Source: an uncultured Bacilli bacterium
GTDB lineage: Bacteria > Bacillota_I > Bacilli_A > RF39 > UBA660
Length of the DNA: 13,195 nt
Direction of reading: 5' to 3'
Assembly (NCBI GenBank): GCA_948999435.1
Contig: CARJCM010000037.1
Coordinates: 1-13,195, forward strand
The notes beneath the pieces were generated by a model. That model saw only the letters and a program-made list of their open reading frames with translations, did no database searches and had not been told where the DNA came from. Numbering within the stretch: the stretch's first letter is position 1; every line of letters begins with the position of its first letter. Below are positions 6,355-12,835 of this stretch, piece after piece. A program made the position numbers and the translations under genes.

Positions 6355-6383
6355 TTTACTTGTTTTTTCATATACTTTATAAT
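6355..6383 (+). promoter_or_regulatory. rpsB promoter
   Basis: A -35 TTTACT (6355-6360), a 17-base spacer and a perfect -10 TATAAT (6378-6383). The predicted transcript has a leader of about 120 bases before the rpsB start. Confidence 0.7.
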
Positions 6384-6417
6384 ATAATAATATCGGCAAA
6401 TAAATTGCAAATACGCA

Positions 6418-6481
6418 TTTTTGTTTAGTTTAAGTCCTAGTGCCACGAAGAGTGGTGGAGTTAAATGTTTGAAAACAAAAA
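6418..6481 (+). promoter_or_regulatory. Structured rpsB leader RNA, candidate S2 autoregulatory site
   Basis: The leader can fold into one long interrupted hairpin with three stacked helices. The outer helix pairs TTTTTGTTT (6418-6426) with AAACAAAAA (6473-6481), 9 bp. The middle helix pairs TTTAAGTCC (6429-6437) with GGAGTTAAA (6457-6465), 8 of 9 pairs. The apical helix pairs GCCAC (6442-6446) with GTGGT (6452-6456) around GAAGA, with a 5' bulge of four bases. There is no U-tract terminator, so control would act on translation or by protein binding. Ribosomal operons are often autoregulated through such leaders. S2 as the ligand is inferred. Confidence 0.55.
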
Positions 6482-6511
6482 GAGGTAAAAACGAAAGGAT
6501 GGATGATTTAT

Positions 6512-7456
6512 ATGTCAGTTGTTTCTATGAGTTATTTATTAGAAGCAGGTGTTCATTTTGGACATCAAACTAAAAGATGGAATCCAAAGATGAAAGAATA
6601 CATTTTTGGAACTAGAGAAGATATTTATATTATCGACCTAGAAAAAACTACAAAAAAATTAGAGGAAGCTTATGTAGAAGTAAAAGCTATTGCTGATAAT
6701 GGTGGAACTTTCTTATTTGTGGGCACTAAGAAACAAGCTCAAGAAGTTTCTCAAGAAGAAGCTAATCGTAGTAATTCTTATTATGTTACTGAACGTTGGT
6801 TAGGTGGAACTTTAACTAACTTTAGAACTATTAGAAGAAGAGTTAAAAGACTTGAAGAAATTGAAAATATGGAAAAAGATGGTAAATTTGATCTTTTACC
6901 TAAAAAAGAAGTTATTGGTCTTAGAAAAGAATACGATAAGTTAAATAAAATTTTAGCTGGTATTCGTGAAATGAGCAAATTACCTAATGCTTTAATTATT
7001 GTAGATCCTAAAAAGGAGATTAATGCAATTAGAGAAGCTCGTAAACTTCGTATTCCAGTATTTGGAATTGTTGATACTAATTGTGATCCAGATGATGTAG
7101 ATTTTGTAATTCCTGGTAATGATGATGCGGTTAGAAGTGTTAAAGTGTTACTTGGAGTACTTAATAATGCTATTTGTGAAGCTCGTAATTTAGAAATGGT
7201 TGATTACGTTACTGAAGAAGATAAAAAAGTAAAAGCAGAATCTAAAACTATGGAAGATTTAGTTAAAACTGAAGAAAAAGCTCCTAAGAATGAAAAAGTT
7301 GTAGAAAAAAGTGAAACTAAAAAAGAAGTAAAAGAAGAAAAAACTACTGATTATAGTGAAATGACTTTAACAGAACTTAAAGCTATAGCTAAAGATAAAG
7401 GTGTTAAAGGTTATTCTACAATGAAAAAAGATGAATTAATTGAAAATTTAAAATAA
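6512..7456 (+). CDS. rpsB: 30S ribosomal protein S2 with a long C-terminal tail ending in a Rho-N/SAP-like module
   Basis: Ribosomal protein S2 of the small subunit. The core (about 1-233) has the family signatures LLEAGVHFGHQTKRWNPKM near the N-terminus, ERWLGGTLTNF in the middle, and PNALIIVDPKKE followed by IPVFGIVDTNCDPD toward the end. I chose the ATG at 6512 because the resulting MSVVSMSYLLEAG matches the usual S2 start. An ATG at 6503 is also in frame. At 314 residues it is longer than the common 230-260. Residues about 234-279 are a Lys/Glu-rich linker, and 280-314 (MTLTELKAIAKDKGVKGYS, then MKKDELIENLK) look like a Rho N-terminal or SAP/HeH-type helix-extended-loop-helix module, a nucleic-acid-binding fold. 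First gene of rpsB-tsf. Confidence 0.97.
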   Translation: MSVVSMSYLLEAGVHFGHQTKRWNPKMKEYIFGTREDIYIIDLEKTTKKLEEAYVEVKAIADNGGTFLFVGTKKQAQEVSQEEANRSNSYYVTERWLGGTLTNFRTIRRRVKRLEEIENMEKDGKFDLLPKKEVIGLRKEYDKLNKILAGIREMSKLPNALIIVDPKKEINAIREARKLRIPVFGIVDTNCDPDDVDFVIPGNDDAVRSVKVLLGVLNNAICEARNLEMVDYVTEEDKKVKAESKTMEDLVKTEEKAPKNEKVVEKSETKKEVKEEKTTDYSEMTLTELKAIAKDKGVKGYSTMKKDELIENLK

Positions 7457-7508
7457 TTTTAAGATTTATATATTTTAATATAATAATGATATTTAAGGAG
7501 GAAGAAAA

Positions 7509-8387
7509 ATGGAAGTTACAGCAAGTATGGTAAAAGATTTACGTGAAAAAACTGGTGCTGGAATGATGGATTGTAAGAAAGCTCTTGCAGAAACTAATGG
7601 AAATATGGAAGAAGCTATTGATTGGCTTCGTGAAAAAGGCATTGCAAAAAGTGAAAAGAAAGCTTCACGTATTGCTGCTGAAGGTTTAGCTAATATATAT
7701 GTAAATGGTAATCGTGCTGTTATATTAGAAGTAAATAGTGAAACTGATTTTGTTAGTAAGAATGAAGAGTTTACAGGAATGATAGATACTATTGGTAATA
7801 CTATTTTAAATAGTTCTATCAATACTTTAGAAGAAGCTTTAAAACTAACTTGCGAAGAAGGAACTATTGCTGATTTAATCGTAGCTAAGACTGCTAAGAT
7901 TGGTGAAAAGTTATCTTTAAGAAGAATTGAAGTAGTTGAAAAAGCTGATGATGAAAATTTTGGTGCTTATTTACACATGGGCGGTAAAATTGCTGTTTTA
8001 ACTGTTGTTAAGAATGCTAATCAAGATGTTGCTAAAGATGTTGCAATGCAAGCTGCTGCTATGAAACCACTTTATGTATTTGAAAGTGATGTACCAGAAG
8101 ATGTTGTAAATAGAGAACGTGAAGTTCAAAAAGAAATTGCTATGTCTGAGGGTAAACCTGCTGATATTGCTGAAAAAATGGTTGAAGGTAGAATTAAAAA
8201 ATACTTTAAAGAGATTTGTCTTGCAGAACAAGCATTTATTAAAGATGGTGATATAAGTGTTGCTACTTATGTTAAAAATAATGGTGGAGAACTTATCTCT
8301 ATGGTACGTTATGAAGTAGGCGAAGGTATGGAAAAAAGATGCGAAAACTTTGCTGAAGAAGTAATGAATCAAATTAATGGAAACTAG
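7509..8387 (+). CDS. tsf: Elongation factor Ts
   Basis: EF-Ts, the guanine nucleotide exchange factor for EF-Tu in the cytoplasm. The 292-residue protein has the N-terminal UBA-like domain with VKDLREKTGAGMMDCKKAL (residues 8-26). The EF-Tu-contacting TDFV motif (79-82, in SETDFVSKNEEF) follows, then the two core subdomains, ending in YEVGEGMEKRCENFAEEV. A strong AAGGAGG ribosome binding site (7495-7501) precedes the ATG. It follows rpsB by 52 bases, which contain a TATAAT at 7479-7484 without a convincing -35, so a weak internal promoter is possible. The usual next gene, pyrH, is absent. A terminator begins in the last codons. Confidence 0.98.
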   Translation: MEVTASMVKDLREKTGAGMMDCKKALAETNGNMEEAIDWLREKGIAKSEKKASRIAAEGLANIYVNGNRAVILEVNSETDFVSKNEEFTGMIDTIGNTILNSSINTLEEALKLTCEEGTIADLIVAKTAKIGEKLSLRRIEVVEKADDENFGAYLHMGGKIAVLTVVKNANQDVAKDVAMQAAAMKPLYVFESDVPEDVVNREREVQKEIAMSEGKPADIAEKMVEGRIKKYFKEICLAEQAFIKDGDISVATYVKNNGGELISMVRYEVGEGMEKRCENFAEEVMNQINGN

Positions 8388-8408
8388 TTTTTTGGACTAG
8401 TTTTTTTT
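8381..8408 (+). terminator. Terminator overlapping the tsf stop codon
   Basis: AAACTAG (8381-8387) pairs with CTAGTTT (8397-8403) around a 9-base loop, with an eight-T tract (8401-8408). The 5' arm includes the last sense codon and the TAG stop of tsf. It marks the end of the rpsB-tsf unit. Confidence 0.75.
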
Positions 8409-8437
8409 AAAATTATGAAAGTGGAAAGAGTGGTATT

Positions 8438-8992
8438 ATGGAAGAAAGTTATAGAAAAAGAATGATTAATAGTGTTAGATCAGAACTTAAGATAGCAAAG
8501 GACTTATTAAACTTGCAACAACAGATAAGTGAATTAGAAGAAAAACCTGATGTAAAGCGATATTTGGAATTAAAATCATCTTTAGATATTTTTTCGCAAA
8601 TGATGGTTGGTAGAGACAAAAAACTAGAGGAGGAAAAATCTTATGTTTTTGATGAGGGATGTTCATGTCAAAACTGTTTATTTATAGGTTATAATATAGG
8701 TCATAAAGAATGGCAAAAAATGATTATGGCAAATTTTTATTGTTTAGATTGTGGGGCAGTTATTAATATCCCAATAAGTGAGATAGACCAATTTAGAGGT
8801 GAACACAATGTTGTTAACACCAAAGCAATAGAATACGAGAATTATGAACCAAATACTATTAGTGCTTTAAGAGATTATTATTTTAGGTTATTAATGAATT
8901 ATAAAGTCGAAGAAGCATTAAGAATTTTTACTTTAACTTATGAAGAGGTTTTAGAAACTAGAAAGATTAATTCTGGTTCTGTTTCAAGATGA
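8438..8992 (+). CDS. Unrecognised 184-residue protein with a four-cysteine zinc-ribbon pattern
   Basis: I do not recognise the family. The protein begins MEESYRKRMI. Residues about 1-65 are charged and helical, probably coiled coil (LNLQQQISELEEK region). A putative zinc ribbon follows with C77-x2-C80 (CSCQNC, with an extra C75) and C102-x2-C105 (YCLDCG), then a helical C-terminal part with repeated aromatic and acidic residues (about 135-175). There is no signal peptide or membrane segment, so it should be cytoplasmic. The ATG has a GTGG-rich region upstream but no strong Shine-Dalgarno sequence. It starts 30 bases after the tsf terminator, and no good promoter is visible, so readthrough from tsf may supply it. 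It ends in UGA, 24 bases before the next gene. Confidence 0.8.
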   Translation: MEESYRKRMINSVRSELKIAKDLLNLQQQISELEEKPDVKRYLELKSSLDIFSQMMVGRDKKLEEEKSYVFDEGCSCQNCLFIGYNIGHKEWQKMIMANFYCLDCGAVINIPISEIDQFRGEHNVVNTKAIEYENYEPNTISALRDYYFRLLMNYKVEEALRIFTLTYEEVLETRKINSGSVSR

Positions 8993-9016
8993 TTTATTTA
9001 GAAAGGAACGATTTTT

Positions 9017-9415
9017 ATGTTTGATAATTTAAGACGTAGTAGCTTAATTAAACTAAAAGAATTTATTTTACCAGCATTTGGAATAATAACTAAATCTTTT
9101 AAAAAAGAAAATATTGACTCTAATAATTTGGAAATAGAAGATGATTTAGGTTTATGGTATTATGTTGGATTTATTTTCGGTGATATTCCTTGCCATATTT
9201 ATAGAAATATTGAAAATGGAAATAAAAGGTCTGTTACTTTATATGATTTTGATTTTTATAGAAGAGCAACTATTATTAGATCAGTAGCTCCTTGTGAAAT
9301 GGAATATAATGAAATTAGAGAAGAGTATTTAGCGATGCTAAAATCTATGGATAGAAAGACTGCGATTGATTTTTTAAAAAATAAATATAGAACAGAACAA
9401 GAGAAGACTAGATAG
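9017..9415 (+). CDS. Unrecognised 132-residue protein
   Basis: I do not recognise this protein. It begins MFDNLRRSSL. A moderately hydrophobic stretch (about 9-27) is broken by lysines and is unlikely to span the membrane. The middle (about 44-90) looks beta-rich with many aromatics (LWYYVGFIFGDIPCHIYRN, YDFDFYRR), and the C-terminal 35 residues are charged and helical. Two cysteines (59 and 93) are not in a recognisable motif. An AAAGGAA ribosome binding site precedes the ATG. It is probably cotranscribed with the zinc-ribbon gene upstream and is followed by a strong terminator. Confidence 0.72.
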   Translation: MFDNLRRSSLIKLKEFILPAFGIITKSFKKENIDSNNLEIEDDLGLWYYVGFIFGDIPCHIYRNIENGNKRSVTLYDFDFYRRATIIRSVAPCEMEYNEIREEYLAMLKSMDRKTAIDFLKNKYRTEQEKTR

Positions 9416-9417
9416 AC

Positions 9418-9444
9418 AACTACTTAACATTTTAAGTAGTTTTT
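9418..9444 (+). terminator. Rho-independent terminator after the 132-residue protein gene
   Basis: A perfect 10-bp stem, AACTACTTAA (9418-9427) with TTAAGTAGTT (9432-9441), around a 4-base loop and running into a T tract. It separates the two unknown genes from the frr operon. Confidence 0.88.
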
Positions 9445-9466
9445 ACTTAATTAAATAAAAGAAAGA

Positions 9467-9475
9467 TGTTATAAT
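9467..9475 (+). promoter_or_regulatory. Extended -10 promoter of the frr operon
   Basis: TGTTATAAT (9467-9475) is an extended -10 with a perfect TATAAT (9470-9475), directly after the upstream terminator. The -35 region (TTAATT at 9447-9452, 17-base spacing) is weak. Confidence 0.6.
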
Positions 9476-9492
9476 AATTTTAGTGATGGATT

Positions 9493-10080
9493 ATGAATAA
9501 GAGTTTAAAAAGAGTTATACAAGGTATTTTATTTATTTTAATTATTGCAGCTTTTATATTTATAGGAACTAAGGATTTTACAAAAGAAGTTGTAATTGAT
9601 AATGAAAAATTTGATTTGGAATATAGTAATGTTTCTAAAGATAATGTTTTTGTTTATGTGAATGCACAAGATGTTTATACAAGATTTAAAAATGGTAATG
9701 CCATAGTTTTTATGGGATTTCCTACTAATAAATGGAGTGGATATTATGCAGAAATGCTTAATACTATTGCAAAAGAACTTGGAATAAAAGAGATTCTTTA
9801 TTATGATTTTAAAAAAGATAGAGAATCTAAAAATGCGACTTATCAAAGTATTGTATTAAAGCTTAGTAGTTATACGTATACTAATGATAATGGAGTACAA
9901 AATGTGTATGCACCAACGATGTTTATTATAAAGAATGGGAAAGTTATACATTTTGATAATGAAACTGCTATACTGAAAGGTAATCTTAGTCCTGAAGATT
10001 ATTGGAATCAAAATAATAGAGCAGTTCAATTAAATAAATTTAGATTAATGTTTAAAGATTATTTAGGAATTAAGGAGTAA
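9493..10080 (+). CDS. Membrane-anchored thioredoxin-like protein lacking the CxxC motif
   Basis: The 195-residue protein has an N-terminal signal-anchor helix (about 9-26) and an extracytoplasmic domain with thioredoxin-like landmarks. One is a beta strand AIVFMGFPTNKWSGYY (70-85), where the usual PTCxxC site reads P77-T-N79-K-W-S82. Another is a following helix EMLNTIAKELG. The last is the cis-proline element APTMFIIKNGKVIHF with P141. The layout resembles membrane-bound thioredoxin-like proteins of the bacteriocin transport accessory type, but both active-site cysteines are replaced (Asn, Ser) and the whole protein has no cysteine, so it cannot do thiol redox chemistry. A binding or scaffold role is possible. 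It is the first gene of the operon, five bases before the next. Confidence 0.75.
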   Translation: MNKSLKRVIQGILFILIIAAFIFIGTKDFTKEVVIDNEKFDLEYSNVSKDNVFVYVNAQDVYTRFKNGNAIVFMGFPTNKWSGYYAEMLNTIAKELGIKEILYYDFKKDRESKNATYQSIVLKLSSYTYTNDNGVQNVYAPTMFIIKNGKVIHFDNETAILKGNLSPEDYWNQNNRAVQLNKFRLMFKDYLGIKE

Positions 10081-10085
10081 GGCTT

Positions 10086-10886
10086 ATGGATGATATAAGA
10101 AGTGGTAAAGTAAAAGCAGCAATATTTCTGTTTTTTATTGTGGTACTCATTGTTGGTGGATATGTGTCAATGATAATGCTTACAAAGGATATGGAACAAG
10201 ATAATAAAACTTCAGAGGTTGCTAGTAATAATATTGATGAAAAAGAAGATATTAAAATTAATGATACGGAAGATTATATTTATTTTGATAATATTGTAAT
10301 TAAAAATGAAATAAGAGATATAAGTTATCAAGATGTAGTGTTTAATTTTGATTCTTATGATGCGAAGACTATTGCGACTTTTTTAAATAGTGAAAGAGAA
10401 GCTAATGAAAAAACTTATAGAACTATTAGTGAAGTGGAATTAACAGAAGAAGAACAAGAAAATATTTTATTTAAAGATAGTGATGTATATGAAGCTACTT
10501 ATAATAAATATACACGTTATTTTTATAAAGATTATGCATCAATAGTTAATAGTGTTTTTGAATATAATTGTAATGAGGGTAGTAAAAATACTAGTGTTAG
10601 TGCTTATGTATTTGATACTCGTACAGGAAAATTATTATCTAAAAATAAACTTATGGAAGAATTTAATATTACTTTAGATAAAATTAAAGAAATTGTTCAA
10701 GAAAAGTTAGAAAAAGAACAAATGATAGTAGAAGATATACCACAAATAGATATTGTGGATACTATAAATTCTTTAGATGATGATAGTTCTTATGCCTTAT
10801 ATATTAATAAAAGTGGTTATTTAGTTATTAGTTATTTTATAAAAGGTATACAAGAAAATAAATTAGATGTTATAATATTAAATTAA
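10086..10886 (+). CDS. Membrane-anchored extracytoplasmic protein, DUF3298/RsiV-like C-domain suspected
   Basis: The 266-residue protein has one N-terminal membrane helix (about 11-33), an acidic linker (34-65) and an extracytoplasmic domain. The segment 144-210 (YFYKDYASIVNSVFEY, then VSAYVFDTRTGKLLSKNKL and a long helix) resembles the pattern seen in DUF3298/RsiV-type domains: a beta strand, a D-x-x-TGK turn (D177 to K182), a following LL.L segment and a helix. The family is inferred from this pattern and is not certain. RsiV-type proteins sense lysozyme, but nothing here shows an anti-sigma region. AAGGAG overlapping the end of the previous gene serves the ATG. It is translationally close to frr, 14 bases downstream. 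Confidence 0.72.
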   Translation: MDDIRSGKVKAAIFLFFIVVLIVGGYVSMIMLTKDMEQDNKTSEVASNNIDEKEDIKINDTEDYIYFDNIVIKNEIRDISYQDVVFNFDSYDAKTIATFLNSEREANEKTYRTISEVELTEEEQENILFKDSDVYEATYNKYTRYFYKDYASIVNSVFEYNCNEGSKNTSVSAYVFDTRTGKLLSKNKLMEEFNITLDKIKEIVQEKLEKEQMIVEDIPQIDIVDTINSLDDDSSYALYINKSGYLVISYFIKGIQENKLDVIILN

Positions 10887-10900
10887 GGAGGAATAATATT

Positions 10901-11431
10901 ATGGATAACACAGAATTAAAATTTATGAAAGCGATTGAAAGTTTAGAGTCTAGACTTTTAAATATTAGAGCGGGAAGAGCTAATCCAACAATGTTAAATG
11001 GAATAATGGCAAGTTATTATGGTACACCAACACCAATTCAATCTCTTGCTAATATTACTGTACCAGAAGCTAGAAGCTTGATGATTAAACCGTTTGATAA
11101 AAGTGCTTTAAAAGAAATAGAAAGAGCTATTAATGAAGCTAATATAGGTATTACGCCAGTAAATAATGGTGAGGTTATTACTTTAACTGTACCAGAACTT
11201 ACAGAAGAAAAACGTCGTGATTATGTTAAACAAGCTAAAACTACTTGTGAAGAAGCAAGAGTTGCTCTACGTAATATTAGACAAGATTGTAATAATGAAA
11301 TTAAAAAAATGGAGTTACCTGAAGATCAAGAGAAAAGTGCACTAGATGACATACAAGAACTTGTTAATACATATAATAGGAAAATAGATGAAATATTTAA
11401 AAATAAAGAAGCTGAATTAATGAGGGTATAA
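10901..11431 (+). CDS. frr: Ribosome recycling factor
   Basis: RRF splits post-termination ribosomes together with EF-G. The 176-residue protein has the family signatures LNIRAGRANPTMLNGI (20-35), YYGTPTPIQSLANI, and LTEEKRRDYVKQAK. It ends in a long helix that completes the three-helix domain I. It is slightly shorter than the usual 185 because the first helix begins a few residues later. AAGGAGG lies eleven bases before the ATG. Here it sits third in an operon with two membrane-anchored proteins upstream and an AI-2E-family transporter immediately downstream. It lacks its usual neighbour pyrH. Confidence 0.97.
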   Translation: MDNTELKFMKAIESLESRLLNIRAGRANPTMLNGIMASYYGTPTPIQSLANITVPEARSLMIKPFDKSALKEIERAINEANIGITPVNNGEVITLTVPELTEEKRRDYVKQAKTTCEEARVALRNIRQDCNNEIKKMELPEDQEKSALDDIQELVNTYNRKIDEIFKNKEAELMRV

Positions 11432-11432
11432 A

Positions 11433-12593
11433 ATGAATAAAAAATTTAAGGAAATTGACTCAAAAGAAGTTAATGAAGTTGTAACACTAACTAAAAAGAT
11501 ACTTAAAATTCTTTATGTAGCAATGATTGTAGCTATAGTTTTAAGTGCAACTATAATTATGAAAAATTTAAAATTATGGCATTTTCTTTTAACTTTCCTT
11601 AAAGTTCTATCACCACTTTTTATTGGTTTTGTGATAGCTTGGTTATTTAATCCAATAGTTAAGAAATTAAATAAAAGAGGTATTCCTAGAATAGCAGCTA
11701 GTTTAATTGTTTATGCTGTTTTAATTCTATTTATATTTGTATTCTTAAGGCTTTTAATACCAACATTATATACTCAAATAAATGATTTGATTGCTAATTT
11801 ACCTTCTATAATGGCTAAATTTGAATCAATTATAGATAATTTTATTAATCAAATATCAATTAGTGGAATAGATTTAACAGCAGCTAAAGATAATTTGTTT
11901 AATGGAATAGGAGACTCTTTAGTTAATTTTACAGGAGCGCTTCCAAATTCAATAATGTCAATATTAGGTAGTTTAATGAGTGGAGTTGGAACAATACTTA
12001 TAAGTTTAGTAGTAGGACTTTATATGTTGTTTGATTTTGATGCAATAACTAAACACTTTATAAAATTAGTTCCGAATAAAAATAAATATGAAATTGAAAT
12101 ATTAATTACTGATATAGGTAAAGAAGTTAGAAAAACTATTAGTGGAACTCTGCTAGTAGCTTTAATGGTTTTTGTTTCTGATTCGGTAGGTTTTTGGATA
12201 GTGGGACTTAATGCACCATTACTCTTTGGTATATTTTGTGGGTTAACGGATTTAATACCTTATATTGGTCCATATATAGGAGGAGCAGCGGCGGTTGCAG
12301 TTGGTTTTAGTCAAGGTTCAATAACAGGTATTACAGTTTTGATTATTTGTATAGTAGTACAACTTGTAGAAAATTATGTTTTACAACCAGTTGTAATGAG
12401 TAAAACTACCCAACTGCATCCAGTGACAATTATGATAGGTTTATTAGTGTTTGGTTATTATTTTGGAATACTTGGAATGATTATAGCAACACCTTGTATA
12501 GCCTTATTCAAAGTTATATTTAAGTTTATTATTAGAAAGTATGACTTATTTAAAGATGATGAGATTTATTTAAAAGAAGTATTTAAAGATTAG
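11433..12593 (+). CDS. AI-2E family (UPF0118) membrane transporter
   Basis: The 386-residue polytopic membrane protein is of the AI-2E family, whose members include autoinducer-2 exporters and Na+/H+ antiporter-like proteins. It has about eight hydrophobic segments. Family landmarks are FVIAWLFNPIVKKLNKRGIPR (about 61-81), an extracytoplasmic domain around residues 110-160, NAPLLFGIFCGLTDLIPYIGPYIGG (about 258-282), and a VENYVLQPVVMSKTTQLHP loop with a C-terminal helix pair. The ATG follows the frr stop by one base, and GAGGG lies at the end of frr, so translation is probably coupled. The substrate cannot be inferred from the sequence. A strong terminator begins at its last codons. Confidence 0.9.
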   Translation: MNKKFKEIDSKEVNEVVTLTKKILKILYVAMIVAIVLSATIIMKNLKLWHFLLTFLKVLSPLFIGFVIAWLFNPIVKKLNKRGIPRIAASLIVYAVLILFIFVFLRLLIPTLYTQINDLIANLPSIMAKFESIIDNFINQISISGIDLTAAKDNLFNGIGDSLVNFTGALPNSIMSILGSLMSGVGTILISLVVGLYMLFDFDAITKHFIKLVPNKNKYEIEILITDIGKEVRKTISGTLLVALMVFVSDSVGFWIVGLNAPLLFGIFCGLTDLIPYIGPYIGGAAAVAVGFSQGSITGITVLIICIVVQLVENYVLQPVVMSKTTQLHPVTIMIGLLVFGYYFGILGMIIATPCIALFKVIFKFIIRKYDLFKDDEIYLKEVFKD

Positions 12594-12616
12594 ACTCGTA
12601 GTATTCTAATCTTTTT
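12585..12616 (+). terminator. Terminator of the frr operon
   Basis: A perfect 10-bp stem, AAAGATTAGA (12585-12594) with TCTAATCTTT (12605-12614), around a 10-base loop and ending in five T. The 5' arm includes the TAG stop of the transporter gene. Confidence 0.88.
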
Positions 12617-12645
12617 GTTTTGTTAAAAATAATCACAAATTATAG

Positions 12646-12682
12646 CAATAATATTGAATACTTTTTAATATTATTGTATAAT
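12646..12682 (+). promoter_or_regulatory. Promoter spanned by a perfect 10-bp inverted repeat
   Basis: The -35 TTGAAT (12654-12659), a 17-base spacer and a perfect -10 TATAAT (12677-12682). The arms CAATAATATT (12646-12655) and AATATTATTG (12667-12676) form a perfect inverted repeat touching the -35 and abutting the -10. It lies about 155 bases before the surface-protein start, so the leader would be long. The rest of the gap down to 12760 holds nothing else I can name. Confidence 0.5.
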
Positions 12683-12760
12683 AAAAAATATATTAGAAAA
12701 ATAACATAGACGTATTTATTTTTTTGAAATGATATGTTCTATTTTGCGACATAAGAAAGT

Positions 12761-12790
12761 TTTGACAAGTTTTGTCGAATGTAATGAAAT
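12761..12790 (+). promoter_or_regulatory. Second promoter-like site with an imperfect inverted repeat
   Basis: A perfect TTGACA (12762-12767) is followed after 17 bases by TGAAAT (12785-12790), a weak -10. The -35 lies in the left arm of TTTGACAA (12761-12768) / TTGTCGAA (12772-12779), a 7-of-8 inverted repeat. A third related half-site, TTGCGACA, lies at 12744-12751. It could be an operator at the promoter of the surface-protein gene. Confidence 0.4.
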
Positions 12791-12835
12791 AATTATGTTG
12801 TTGTATTAGAATGGTTAAGTAAAGGTGGAAGAATT

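Noticed and set aside
6338..6357. Palindrome plus T-run as a terminator for paralog 2
   Set aside because: The palindrome has no room for a stable hairpin (only 4 bp TTAA/TTAA around CCGG), and the T run is part of the rpsB promoter region.
6231..6446. Minus-strand 71-residue ORF across the paralog 2 tail and rpsB promoter
   Set aside because: It is antisense to the conserved tail and to promoter elements, and shows no protein-like pattern.
7456..7484. Separate promoter for tsf
   Set aside because: There is a TATAAT at 7479-7484 but the -35 region has no usable match. The spacing fits cotranscription with rpsB. It is mentioned only within the tsf entry.
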